Below, one piece after another: positions 23,728 through 32,832 of a stretch of 48,124 nt of DNA; the stretch's first letter is position 1, and every line of letters starts with the position of its first letter. The stretch spans positions 1 to 48,124 of the forward strand of contig PSPW01000008.1 of NCBI GenBank assembly GCA_004195615.1, read 5' to 3'. The translations under genes and the position numbers were made by a program. The notes below the pieces were generated by a model that saw only the letters and a program-made list of their open reading frames with translations, did not search any database and had not been told where the DNA came from. The stretch comes from Methanobacteriota archaeon. Lineage in GTDB: Archaea > Thermoplasmatota > Poseidoniia > Poseidoniales > Thalassarchaeaceae.

Positions 23728-24022
23728 AAACTTCTCTAAGATGTGAAAAGGAGTGTATGCCGCTTGAACATCCAGAGGGCCACTCTAGTTGTACCCCGTA
23801 TCGGCCGACAGGGGAGGCCCTTGGCTTCTCAAGTCTCAAACGCATTATCTCTTCCTCAAATTCTATCTTTCTTTGTTCGTTTTCCTGACGCGGTTTGCAT
23901 TTTGCACATTGGCAGTTAGATCGGATTTTCAAGTAGCTAATCCTAAACGAGTTGCCATCTGCGAATCTCATAATGCAATACTCATCGCTCCTCTCTAATT
24001 CTGTCAGTAATTCTCTTGACAT
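23699..24022 (-). CDS. DUF971 (GBBH-like N-terminal domain) zinc-binding protein
   Basis: A 107-aa protein matching DUF971, the small domain found at the N-terminus of gamma-butyrobetaine hydroxylase and as a stand-alone protein beside Fe-S genes. FADGNSFRISYLKIRSNCQC followed by AKC gives the metal-binding CxCAxC. VGRYGVQLEWPSG and IHSFSHLREVC match the second half. A helical insertion (about 48-67) separates the halves. ATG 24022 is preceded by GAGGCG. Its end overlaps the pus10 start by 29 bases, so the two are likely translated together. Confidence 0.78.
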   Translation of the reverse strand: MSRELLTELERSDEYCIMRFADGNSFRISYLKIRSNCQCAKCKPRQENEQRKIEFEEEIMRLRLEKPRASPVGRYGVQLEWPSGCSSGIHSFSHLREVCELHGTPGE

Positions 24023-24109
24023 GATTTCGCCTCTGTAATATGACTTAGCAGAGACTGCTCCATATCATTGTATTTCATGATAGGTGCGTGGAGAAATATA
24101 TAGCCCATA

Positions 24110-27100
24110 TCAAGCGATAGATGCGTCATTCTCGATTGGTTTACTATCTCGATATGCGAGACTCAGAGCGGCTGGTGTGAGGATTAGACTTGCCACAAGA
24201 GATAGGCCGATCATGATGGCACAGAAGAGTCCGAACGTGGAGAAGAACCCCATTTCTGACTGGTTAATTATTGCAAAACCAGTGATATCGGAAACCGCTG
24301 AGCCGAATAGCGCGATACCGGATGCACCTCCTACTGCCTCAATCGATTTCATAGTACTCACTCCCTTCTCCTTCTCTTCTCTGAATCTCTCAATAATGTG
24401 GATTACGTAGTCTATTCCAACACCAAGAGATATGGCGGCGATGGACACTGTGACCATGTTAAGGCCATAACCTGCTATTCCGACAATCGCGTACAACCAG
24501 ACAATCATCAAGAAGATCGGAGCAGTGGTAATCGTTGCCATTACCAGAGGCCTAGTACCCCAGAGGATTGAGAAGACCACGGTTAGTAATACGAAAAGAA
24601 TCGCGTAATCGGGTCCTGCTAGGAAGTAAGAAATAATTGACATTGTTAGCACATTAAGCACTATTCTTGGGACTAGTTGCAGAGGCTCTCTCCATCCATC
24701 TTTCAGCCTAGTTAACGCCGAAGAGTCCTCTCGGAAACCCCACCAGAGTACCATGATACAGAAAACCAAACCTAGTAGAAGTGTGTCTTGGAGGTCATTC
24801 TGCATAGAGTCAGCAGCAATGAATCTGATTACAGGCTCACCGGTTGGTATTGCCCATGTTACTGGATGTTCCTGGTCGACAAATGCTGACTGCAAATCTC
24901 CTCTCTCTCGATTTGGCGTCACAGAGAGATTCTGAATTGGAGATAGATCCTCCTCCAACTGTTTCAGTGCTGGTTCTACTAGAGCAAACTGCTCGGGGCT
25001 TGAGATCCCCAAGCGCAGCGAGGTTCGTGGAAATCTAAGGTCATCTCCTGACTTTGTCAACCAAGGTCTTTCAAAATCAATCTCACCTTCCACTTGGATG
25101 AACTCTCCGACGATACTGGTGGAAAGGGAGGGATAACCACCACTAGCCGGAACCCCTCTTGTCAACATGAATCCATAAAGGAAAGATAGGCACCTGCTGT
25201 CATCAAGCGAAGGAACAGAAATGAATTCCATCTCTCTGTTGGGAACTTGGAGGGTCTTGCACCCAATTCCTCCGTCGTTAGAATCGAAGTCCCACCCAGC
25301 TTGTTCGAAAGGGGTTTGATTCCATGCCATTGCACCTCTAGTGTACCAAAGCATCAGATCTATTCCGATAAGTTCCACGTCTCCATTGGGCATTCGAGAA
25401 ATCTGGTCCGGGTCATCAGGTCCGTGAGAGTTCATGTTTCTACGGAGTTCATCAATTGCATCCAAGACAAGGGGATTGGAAATATTACCCTCTATCAAGA
25501 TGTAAGCTGGTTCGCCTTCATCGCTGAAACGCTCATTGATCAGGCCGACTCCTACCGCTAAATCTGAATCTGCTTCGATGAAGTCTTCAACTTGGAAGTC
25601 CCCCTCTAAAGACAACATGATGGGAGTAGCGAGGGCTGTGATAAGTAGTGAAACTATCAAAACTACTGGGGCGAATCTTGCTGCCTGTGTAGAAACGGAA
25701 GATAGCCAAGAGCTAGGAATCATGTGAATGATGTCCTTGCGTTCTTCATCCAGCCTTCCTCTAGTTTCCAACCATAGATCGATGTCAAGTCTAGCTAGTG
25801 GCACCCATAATCCCGTTAGGAAGAAGGCGCAGAATACACCGATTCCGGCCTCGATTCCAAACGATCTGAGTGCTGCGATACTCGAGGTCATGTTGGCCAT
25901 GAAGGCTACAATGGTAGTCACTGAGGTGAGCATTATCGCTAGTCCGACCTTGCTAATTGCCTTGTGAACTGCCTGTTCTGAATTGGACCCCAATCTACGT
26001 TCCTCTTTGTATCTGTGAAGACTATGGAGGCTATCATCGATTTCTAGAGCCAGGATTAATATTGGTAAGAGATTTGAGAATTGGGAACGGAAAATTATCT
26101 CATTCCCGGACCACTTCCCTAGGATAATTGCCCAACCGATTAATCCGTACATCCAAACCAGGGATAGAACAAGGCTAGTGGCTACTATTCCTACGTCCGA
26201 GACCCTTCTTAGGCTAGCCCAAAGAAGAATCAATATGGCAAATCCCATCAATAAAATCAGGAATGCGCTAGAGATTAGTTCTCGGTTTATTTCTACATTT
26301 ATCGACTCAGCGAACATGAGAGAGATGATCATCTCGTCACTCTCTCTGAGGTCCTCCTCCAGCGAGAGGTACAACCACTCGACAGAACACAAAGGTTGTC
26401 CAACTTCCTCTCTCTGTCTACAAACCTCAACTGAGTTATGGATTGGTTTTGTCTTTAAATCAAGTCCATTCCATTCGTAGCCGAACTCTGAGCTTGCATT
26501 TTTCCATGTGAATGTCCAACCATTCTGTTGCATTTCGTCTCTATTGAAATTGATAATCATCCAAGCTGCTGATGCTGACCACCTCCCCCTTTGCCAATTA
26601 TCAGAAATCAATGAGCCATTCGCAGAGACTTGGTGGCCTACTGGACCCACTACAGCACCCTTCTCATCTGGGAGGAATGCGCGATCATTCGAGAGGAATC
26701 TGAGGAAAGCTCCATTGCTGTTATTTGCCATCCTGTGCGCTGCCAAGTCTATGTGGTCCTGAGTCACGTTTGGGTCTTCGAAAGAGAGGCAATCTAATTG
26801 TCCACAGTTAGTCCAGTTGGTAGGAGCCGGGTCGGTTGATGCGTTAATGTCCAGAGTCGCAGCAAGCTTGTAGGGGTTAATTCGAGGAGCAGTCAAAGAA
26901 GACTGATTTGCCATAAAGGTGCGAAATTCTGTTGCCAAATCCAGTATCCCGTATGCTGAATAGCCTGAGATCTCAGATGCTAGTGGAAGGTAGAATTCTG
27001 AGATTTCACTCTCCCTCATTGTACTTGCATCATGGTCAATTTCCCTGAGAACAGTGAGGTTCAGGATTCCTCCCCTCGGCTCAGATATTCCTTCCTTCAC

Positions 27101-27442
27101 ACCAGGAAATTCGGCGATCATCGTTACATCGGAATCTGGTTCTCCGAAGTGTGATGGATCTCTAACAAAAATTCCGAAAGCCCAGATGTTGCCTGCTGTA
27201 GTGAATTCTTCCCTTAGAACTTGATTAGCGTCGAGTTCTGGAGACTCCATATCATAGGACTCAATATCAATCGGTTCGAATGACGCGATTATCCCAGGAA
27301 TCATGAGTATTGAGACCACTATTATGGTGAAATGGATCTTTTTTCGACGTGGTATCAAGTAATCAGCAAGACTCTCGAAGTCTCTCACGGTCCAATCGCA
27401 GACAATTGAATATTTGATTGATTGTGTCCGTTTACAGGCCAC
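24110..27442 (-). CDS. RND-superfamily membrane protein (MMPL/SSD-like exporter)
   Basis: At 1110 residues this is a duplicated RND protein. A first membrane helix (about 35-55) is followed by a large exterior domain (about 60-375). Next comes a six-helix sterol-sensing-like block (about 385-570, with LEIDDSLHSLHRYKEE), a second helix and exterior domain (about 610-890), and a second block (about 895-1100, with ISLGVGIDYVIHIIERFREE). The GxGIDY/LEIDD motifs in helix 4 are those that carry the proton-relay Asp in RND pumps. Members export lipids or drugs; the cargo here is unknown. The GTG start overlaps the dnaJ stop region by 11 bases. Confidence 0.88.
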   Translation of the reverse strand: MACKRTQSIKYSIVCDWTVRDFESLADYLIPRRKKIHFTIIVVSILMIPGIIASFEPIDIESYDMESPELDANQVLREEFTTAGNIWAFGIFVRDPSHFGEPDSDVTMIAEFPGVKEGISEPRGGILNLTVLREIDHDASTMRESEISEFYLPLASEISGYSAYGILDLATEFRTFMANQSSLTAPRINPYKLAATLDINASTDPAPTNWTNCGQLDCLSFEDPNVTQDHIDLAAHRMANNSNGAFLRFLSNDRAFLPDEKGAVVGPVGHQVSANGSLISDNWQRGRWSASAAWMIINFNRDEMQQNGWTFTWKNASSEFGYEWNGLDLKTKPIHNSVEVCRQREEVGQPLCSVEWLYLSLEEDLRESDEMIISLMFAESINVEINRELISSAFLILLMGFAILILLWASLRRVSDVGIVATSLVLSLVWMYGLIGWAIILGKWSGNEIIFRSQFSNLLPILILALEIDDSLHSLHRYKEERRLGSNSEQAVHKAISKVGLAIMLTSVTTIVAFMANMTSSIAALRSFGIEAGIGVFCAFFLTGLWVPLARLDIDLWLETRGRLDEERKDIIHMIPSSWLSSVSTQAARFAPVVLIVSLLITALATPIMLSLEGDFQVEDFIEADSDLAVGVGLINERFSDEGEPAYILIEGNISNPLVLDAIDELRRNMNSHGPDDPDQISRMPNGDVELIGIDLMLWYTRGAMAWNQTPFEQAGWDFDSNDGGIGCKTLQVPNREMEFISVPSLDDSRCLSFLYGFMLTRGVPASGGYPSLSTSIVGEFIQVEGEIDFERPWLTKSGDDLRFPRTSLRLGISSPEQFALVEPALKQLEEDLSPIQNLSVTPNRERGDLQSAFVDQEHPVTWAIPTGEPVIRFIAADSMQNDLQDTLLLGLVFCIMVLWWGFREDSSALTRLKDGWREPLQLVPRIVLNVLTMSIISYFLAGPDYAILFVLLTVVFSILWGTRPLVMATITTAPIFLMIVWLYAIVGIAGYGLNMVTVSIAAISLGVGIDYVIHIIERFREEKEKGVSTMKSIEAVGGASGIALFGSAVSDITGFAIINQSEMGFFSTFGLFCAIMIGLSLVASLILTPAALSLAYRDSKPIENDASIA

Positions 27443-28385
27443 TATCTTTGAGTGAATTCAGTGCTTCTATCTGTGACTTGGTAAGTTTCTCAGGCTCGGC
27501 TAATGTGAACTCGATGTCCAACGCCCCCCCGGCATGTCCATGTCCCTGTAGACGTCTTCTATCTCCAATCCTAGTCCCACTGGGAATCTCGATCTGCAAT
27601 CTCTTTCCGGAGGGTGTTGAAATTCTCACATTACCCCCAAGAGCCAGTATAGTGTAAGGGAGTCTGACTTCTTGGATTAGGCGACCTTCTTCCCAGTGAC
27701 GCCCCTCCTTGGCATCGAGTCGTACAGTGATTAGTAGGTCTCCTGATTCTCCCTCTGGGTGCTCGTGTCCCATTCCCTTCAGACGGAGCAAGTGACCGTG
27801 CTCAGCTCCTTCAGGGACCCTTACCGTAATGGTGCTACCTTTTGTGGTGACACCGGAGCCCTGACACGTTGAACATCGTCTAGATGACCTGAAGCTTGAG
27901 CCGTCACAATCCAAACACCTTCTCATTCTTCTATGGCTAAACTTGACTTCAGTACCACTCAATGCCTGTTCGAGAGAGATATCCAAACCTGCTTGAATAT
28001 CGGCTCCTCTGGAAGCCTTCTGTCTAGGACTCGAGCTTCGTCTAGAGTCTCCGAATCCAGGTTCAAATCCGGGGTGTTGATTTCCTCTCCCTCCTATGAA
28101 TTGCGAAAAAATATCACCAAGGTCTGCACCTCCGAATGGAGAACGAGTCCTGCCTCCTTGGAACATTTCCTCCATTCGTCTCTGCTGATCATGCTGACTT
28201 CTTCCTTCGGCGGTTCCAATAGAGTCGTAGGCTGATTGTATGGCCTTGAATCTCTCCTCGGCGGCGGCGTCTCCCGGGTTTCTATCTGGATGGTACTGTC
28301 TGGCTAGCTTACGATATGCGCGCTTAATTTCAGCGTCCGAAGCATCCTTTGAGACGTCTAGTGTTCGATAGGGGTCTTCGGACAC
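27432..28385 (-). CDS. DnaJ-type co-chaperone with a reduced zinc finger
   Basis: The protein has a J domain with helix II KRAYRKLARQYHPDRN (HPD at 32-34 here), a Gly/Phe-rich linker, then the substrate-binding region. The zinc region holds only two repeats, CLDCDG and CSTCQGSG, where canonical DnaJ has four. The C-terminal beta domains are kept (VRVPEGAEHGHLLRLKGMG, GDLLITVRLDAKEG, SGTRIGDRRRLQGHG). I choose GTG 28385, with GGAG before it, because it gives SEDPYRTLDVSKDAS as in other DnaJs; the frame also opens at TTG 28415. No dnaK or grpE lies beside it, and the stop overlaps the RND gene. Confidence 0.88.
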   Translation of the reverse strand: MSEDPYRTLDVSKDASDAEIKRAYRKLARQYHPDRNPGDAAAEERFKAIQSAYDSIGTAEGRSQHDQQRRMEEMFQGGRTRSPFGGADLGDIFSQFIGGRGNQHPGFEPGFGDSRRSSSPRQKASRGADIQAGLDISLEQALSGTEVKFSHRRMRRCLDCDGSSFRSSRRCSTCQGSGVTTKGSTITVRVPEGAEHGHLLRLKGMGHEHPEGESGDLLITVRLDAKEGRHWEEGRLIQEVRLPYTILALGGNVRISTPSGKRLQIEIPSGTRIGDRRRLQGHGHAGGALDIEFTLAEPEKLTKSQIEALNSLKDSGL

Positions 28386-28473
28386 AGGGGTACTCCGGGG
28401 GGCATTGTCCTTCAACCTGATGAGAAGGTACAGCCACCGGTGTGCTAATCATCAGTGCCTTACTGGGAGTGCC

Positions 28474-29073
28474 ATGGGAGTTGGATGGGCGGTCTTCAGA
28501 AACTACGCTGGGCATGCACAGGAGATTCTTGGGGATGTGACCGACTATCCTCGTTTCTTCCTTATGCCTCCATCGGCCATGGTAGAGGCCTCCAATGAAG
28601 GGGCAAATGTTGTTACCCTTCTTGAACCAGATGAGCGTATTGACCACGAGGTGGAGATGGTCTTCAGACTAGGTGATAACTTGTCTCCAATCCAGATGTG
28701 TGTGGGGATAGACACCACAAATAGAACGCGCCAAACCATGGCTAAGAAGGAAGGTTGGCCGTGGTTAGAGGGCAAGGGTTTCAGAGGTTCTGGAGTCCTT
28801 GGAACATGGTCTGATTGGGATGGGCGAGACGTTGAGATTTGCCTGTCTGTAAATGGGAAAATGAGACAGAGGGCCTCAACCAAGTTGATGGTGCATCCGG
28901 TAGAGTCGCTGATGTCTCATCTCACTAACTGGTATGATCTCGAGCCAGGGGATCTGGTATGGACAGGAACCCCCAAGGGAGTTGGTCAGATGAAGCCAGG
29001 CGATATCATTGATGCATGGATGAAGAACTCTGAAGGAGAAACCATTAGCGTACTAAATGCAGTATGCGAGTAG
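28474..29073 (+). CDS. Fumarylacetoacetate hydrolase (FAH) family protein
   Basis: About 200 residues with the FAH fold. The metal-binding acidic motif is in HEVEMVFRLG, and GIDTTNRTRQ, KEGWPWLEGKGFRGSG and LEPGDLVWTGTPKGVGQMKPGD follow. Members cleave or decarboxylate beta-diketo or acylpyruvate-type substrates using Mg2+. The start at ATG 28474 gives MGVGWAVFRNYAGHAQE; the frame is open back to 28405 but that would overlap the divergent dnaJ end. It ends 19 bases before an amidohydrolase gene, a likely catabolic pair. Confidence 0.85.
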   Translation: MGVGWAVFRNYAGHAQEILGDVTDYPRFFLMPPSAMVEASNEGANVVTLLEPDERIDHEVEMVFRLGDNLSPIQMCVGIDTTNRTRQTMAKKEGWPWLEGKGFRGSGVLGTWSDWDGRDVEICLSVNGKMRQRASTKLMVHPVESLMSHLTNWYDLEPGDLVWTGTPKGVGQMKPGDIIDAWMKNSEGETISVLNAVCE

Positions 29074-29092
29074 TTAGAATAGAGGCGCTGAC

Positions 29093-30346
29093 ATGGACTC
29101 CGGAACTAGGAGAGTGATAGATACTTGGTTGCTCGATGACGACATGTTGGTGCACAAAGGGGACTTCCTCCTGCATGAAGACGGGTCTTTCTCATCTAGT
29201 AAAGGTGACGAGGACGTCATGGAAGTCATTGACGGTTCGATGCGACTTGTGACCAGATCATTTCAGAACTGGCATACGCACATGGCCATGGTTCTAAACA
29301 AGTCAATGGGCGAGGGATTGCCCCTGATGGAATGGCTAGATACCTCAATTTTCCCAGTAGAGAAAAACCTCTCTGAGGAGCTCGTAGAGAATGGAACTAG
29401 AGCTGCCGTTGCAGAAATGATAGCGACTGGTACAACATTTGCTTGCGACATGTATTATCACCCTGAGGTTGTGGGAAGAGTGGTTGCTGACAGTGGAATC
29501 AGAGCAAAGATTTGTGGCCCGATAACAGATTTCCCCACACCATCCTATCCCGAAGGGGCCGGACAGGCGCTAAAGAAAATCGAAGGTTTGCTTGCTGTGG
29601 GTTCTCCTGTGCCTGAGAAAATAGAGTATGGAATTGGGACTCATTCGATATACACCTGTTCAGAGGAAACTTTGTTGAATGCATCCGAGTTGTCTCGAAA
29701 AACTGGTTGCACCCTTAGTATCCACACATCCGAAACGAGAGGTGAGGTTGCTGACTGCCATGCAAAACACGGAATGTACCCTATAGAGTACTTGGACTCA
29801 ATTGATTACTTCACCGAGGGAACGATTTGTGCCCACTGTGGGTGGGTTACTAAAAAGGAAATGAGGATACTTTCGGGTCATGGAGCGCATGCAGTTCACT
29901 GCCCCACAAGCAATCAGAAGCTTGCTTGCGGAGGCACAATGTCCTATCCTGCTATGATGGAGGCGGGTGTTGATGTCAGGCTTGGCACGGATGGTGCAGC
30001 CAGCAATAACTCGCTAGATATGAGGTCTGAGGCGAAGGCAGCTAGTCTGGTCCAGAGGCATGATCACTGGGATGCTAGGATTCTCGGACCGGAAGAGACG
30101 TGGTCCCTAGCAACCAAAGGATCAGAGGATTGGGTTTCTTGGGATTTGTCTGATATCAGAATGAGGCCATGGGGGAGGGACGGGAGGAGGTTGCTGCCCA
30201 ACCTAATATACTCAGGGGCAAGAGTTCTGGATGTTTTCGTGGGTGGGGAAGCTATACGCAGGGATGGAGTGACCTTGACGGTGGATGAGGCAGGAGCATC
30301 CCGTGAATTGGAATCCTCAGTAGAAGAATACTATCGCGAGTTGTAA
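29093..30346 (+). CDS. Amidohydrolase of the TRZ/ATZ/MTA-SAH deaminase group
   Basis: A 417-aa metal-dependent amidohydrolase. HTHMAM (61-66) gives the first two metal ligands. Two more appear in LSIHTSETRGE and ICAHCGWVTKKE, and the catalytic Asp is in LGTDGAASNNSLDM. The HTSE and GTDGAASNN motifs resemble methylthioadenosine/S-adenosylhomocysteine deaminases and related chlorohydrolases. In the C-terminal part the typical ATxxGA segment appears as ATKGSEDW, so the assignment to one substrate is open. ATG 29093 with GAGGCG upstream; 19 bases behind the FAH gene. Confidence 0.88.
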   Translation: MDSGTRRVIDTWLLDDDMLVHKGDFLLHEDGSFSSSKGDEDVMEVIDGSMRLVTRSFQNWHTHMAMVLNKSMGEGLPLMEWLDTSIFPVEKNLSEELVENGTRAAVAEMIATGTTFACDMYYHPEVVGRVVADSGIRAKICGPITDFPTPSYPEGAGQALKKIEGLLAVGSPVPEKIEYGIGTHSIYTCSEETLLNASELSRKTGCTLSIHTSETRGEVADCHAKHGMYPIEYLDSIDYFTEGTICAHCGWVTKKEMRILSGHGAHAVHCPTSNQKLACGGTMSYPAMMEAGVDVRLGTDGAASNNSLDMRSEAKAASLVQRHDHWDARILGPEETWSLATKGSEDWVSWDLSDIRMRPWGRDGRRLLPNLIYSGARVLDVFVGGEAIRRDGVTLTVDEAGASRELESSVEEYYREL

Positions 30347-30348
30347 GT

Positions 30349-31473
30349 TCACGGATGAAATAGGAAAGCAGCTCCAAGAACAGCGTATGCTGACAATAGC
30401 ATTGCTCCCTCTAACCAGTTTGACTTTCCATCTGCTGCAGTGGAATTGACAATCATTACAGCTAGGAAGGCAGAGACTGTCTCAAGCATACCAAATTCGA
30501 AGGTCAAAGGGACGCCGACGACCCATGCGAAAACAACCATTAGTGGAGCTACGAAGACTGCTATCTGGGTCGATGATCCCATTGAAATTGCGAAGGATAG
30601 GTCCATCTTGTCCTTGGCAGCAACTGAGACAGCGGTAAAGTGCTCAGCAGCATTTCCGAAGAGAGGGAGCAGGATTACTCCGATGAACAGATGTGACAGT
30701 CCCATATCTGCGGCCGCCGAATCGACGGAATGTACGAGAATCTCTGCCATCCAAGAAACCATTATCGTAGCCACAACTAGGAGTATTACTGAATCTCGCT
30801 GAGTCATTTCAGGATCCTCGTGATGAGTCCCATCTGTGGCAAAAAGGTGCACGTGGGTTCGGAATTGGAAAAGGAGGAATAACCCATACATCATCAGGAG
30901 TATTATCGCAGCAATATGACTCAAATCTTGAACTCTCAAATCTCCCACATCCCCTCCTACGATCGAGTGGAAAACTGTGGGAATCACAAGGACAATCATT
31001 GAGAGGAGGAGAAGTGAGCCGTTTGAACTGACTTGCGTCTCAGAGTACCTCTGCTCAGAATGATGGATTCCACCCCATACAAATGCCAGACCCATGACCA
31101 ACAGTAGATTTCCAAGAATGCTTCCAATTAGGCTTGCTTGAACGAGATGGATGTAGAATGATTGGGTTTCTAAATCAGCAACATTGGATGCTTGTAAGAT
31201 TAGTAGCATGGCGATAATGAGTTCGGCTGCATTTCCAAACGTCGCATTTAGTAATCCGCCAAGAGACTCAGAGGTACGTAGGGCGATTTCCTCGGTTGCA
31301 CGTCCCATTAGGAATGCAAGTGGCATTATGGCTACCAATGAAGAGAAGAATGCCATGGAATAATTGTGATCTACATAATTGAAATAGACTGTTGCGGGAA
31401 CTGCAATTAGTAAGATGTTCAGCTTTGTGTCTCTGGGATTCATTGCTCTCAGCCAGCTCACCGACTCTGTCAT
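30349..31473 (-). CDS. Calcium/proton antiporter, CaCA family
   Basis: A 374-aa membrane antiporter with about 11 helices in two homologous halves. The alpha-repeat motifs are intact: LLNATFGNAAELIIAMLLI in the first half and PLFGNAAEHFTAVSVAAKDK in the second, each with the ion-binding Glu. This is the VCX1/ChaA (CAX) type, which exports Ca2+ against protons. Only 2 bases separate its stop from the convergent amidohydrolase gene. Start ATG 31473. Confidence 0.93.
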   Translation of the reverse strand: MTESVSWLRAMNPRDTKLNILLIAVPATVYFNYVDHNYSMAFFSSLVAIMPLAFLMGRATEEIALRTSESLGGLLNATFGNAAELIIAMLLILQASNVADLETQSFYIHLVQASLIGSILGNLLLVMGLAFVWGGIHHSEQRYSETQVSSNGSLLLLSMIVLVIPTVFHSIVGGDVGDLRVQDLSHIAAIILLMMYGLFLLFQFRTHVHLFATDGTHHEDPEMTQRDSVILLVVATIMVSWMAEILVHSVDSAAADMGLSHLFIGVILLPLFGNAAEHFTAVSVAAKDKMDLSFAISMGSSTQIAVFVAPLMVVFAWVVGVPLTFEFGMLETVSAFLAVMIVNSTAADGKSNWLEGAMLLSAYAVLGAAFLFHP

Positions 31474-31555
31474 ATTCGAAGTGGCATCAGTTTTCTAGGT
31501 CAATGTTGCGCCTCGGCACGGAGCGTTCTTGTCATCTTTGCAATACGGGAAGTCC

Positions 31556-32098
31556 ATGGAGGGGGTATTCAGATTGGCATTGACAGGTTCTCCAGGGACT
31601 GGGAAGTCCACGATTTCGTCATTGCTGGGGAATTTTGGTTTTTGCATTGGAACGGTAGAGGGTCTTGCTGAAGAATTAGATTGTATAGAGGAAGCCGATC
31701 CAGAGGATGGAGCAAGACCAATCGATGTTGAGGATTTGCTAATCAAACTGGAATCTGCGTGGAAAGAAGACCCCAAAGAGACAACCATCATTGATGGTCA
31801 TCTTTCTCACTTATTACCCGTCGACAGCGTAGTCATTCTGAGATGTCGTCCAGCTGAGTTACAAGAGAGGCTTATTGAGAGATCTTACTCCAATCAAAAA
31901 ATCGCAGATAATGTCGATTGGGAGATTCTCGGTGGACCATGGGCGGAGAATGGAGATTTAGTTCCAACAATAGAGTTTGACACATCGTCCGAAGATGCCG
32001 AGTCCATAGTTACGGCAATTATGGAATGGATAGCAGATGACTTCAAGCCAAGAATGCCGCTCAATCCAATTGACTGGGTGGACATAGGAGAGGCCTAG
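31556..32098 (+). CDS. Adenylate kinase AK6/Fap7 family
   Basis: A small P-loop NMP kinase of the AK6/Fap7 (hCINAP) type. The P-loop reads LALTGSPGTGKST, followed by TIIDGHLSHLLP and the lid-region RPAELQERLIERSYSNQKIADN, which is distinctive for this family. In archaea and eukaryotes Fap7 acts in small-subunit maturation and has ATPase/adenylate kinase activity. I choose ATG 31556 (MEGVFRLALTG); the frame opens earlier at TTG 31529. It ends one base before the ATG of the phosphatidyltransferase gene. Confidence 0.9.
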   Translation: MEGVFRLALTGSPGTGKSTISSLLGNFGFCIGTVEGLAEELDCIEEADPEDGARPIDVEDLLIKLESAWKEDPKETTIIDGHLSHLLPVDSVVILRCRPAELQERLIERSYSNQKIADNVDWEILGGPWAENGDLVPTIEFDTSSEDAESIVTAIMEWIADDFKPRMPLNPIDWVDIGEA

Positions 32099-32099
32099 A

Positions 32100-32777
32100 A
32101 TGTTCGAAAAGATGAGAGAGAGGTGGACTAAGGTGATTACACCTCTGGTTCATAGAATGGAGGGAGTTGATCCCAACACACTTACTTGGGCCAGTCTCGC
32201 TCTCTCCCTGCTAGCATTCTATCTGTTAATCACTGCTGAAAGGAATACTGATGGGGCGATACACATCATCGGAGGAGTCGTAATTATCCTCGTAGCAGGA
32301 GTTCTGGATGGTTTAGATGGCGCTCTTGCAAGACATCAGGGAACTGACAGCCCGTATGGGGACTTCCTTGATCACACAATTGACAGAATTGTAGATGTTG
32401 GCATCCTTGTGGCTATTGGAATGAATGCGGGCTTCGTGGACAATACGAGCTCTGGATATGTTGCTGGACTACTGACTCTCTTCGGATCTTACATGGGAAC
32501 CCAAGCTCAATCTGTCGGACTAGGCAGGATTTACGGTGGGTTCTCCAGAGCAGACAGGATGGTGCTAACACTAGTTGCTCTAATTATTACGGCATGGCAG
32601 GCACACGGAGAACTCTCAGGGGTATCTATCGAAGGTTTTCACTGGTTGGCAGATTGGGTCTTACTGGGTAACGGTGAGTTGAATGGTATGACATTCGCGT
32701 TGGCCATTTCTGCATGGGGTGGAGTGTACACATTCCTAGTCAGATTCATCAGAACAAGAAATGGCCTGATAGCATAA
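32100..32777 (+). CDS. CDP-alcohol phosphatidyltransferase (archaeal phospholipid synthase)
   Basis: A 225-aa integral membrane enzyme with the family signature D-x2-DG-x2-AR-x8-G-x3-D-x3-D, seen as DGLDGALAR and then SPYGDFLDHTID. It joins CDP-activated lipid to an alcohol to make the polar head group. The archaeal members include archaetidylinositol phosphate synthase and archaetidylglycerol phosphate synthase; I cannot tell which. Six membrane helices are visible. The start overlaps almost directly with the Fap7 stop. Confidence 0.9.
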   Translation: MFEKMRERWTKVITPLVHRMEGVDPNTLTWASLALSLLAFYLLITAERNTDGAIHIIGGVVIILVAGVLDGLDGALARHQGTDSPYGDFLDHTIDRIVDVGILVAIGMNAGFVDNTSSGYVAGLLTLFGSYMGTQAQSVGLGRIYGGFSRADRMVLTLVALIITAWQAHGELSGVSIEGFHWLADWVLLGNGELNGMTFALAISAWGGVYTFLVRFIRTRNGLIA

Positions 32778-32832
32778 GTGAAAACTTAGCTGAATAGTAA
32801 AAACCCTCTTCTTTCTAGTCTGGAGTGGGGCA

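Noticed and set aside
28055-28075. GGTTCAAATCC string resembling a tRNA T arm
   Set aside because: It lies inside the Gly/Phe linker of dnaJ and has no acceptor, D or anticodon arm around it.
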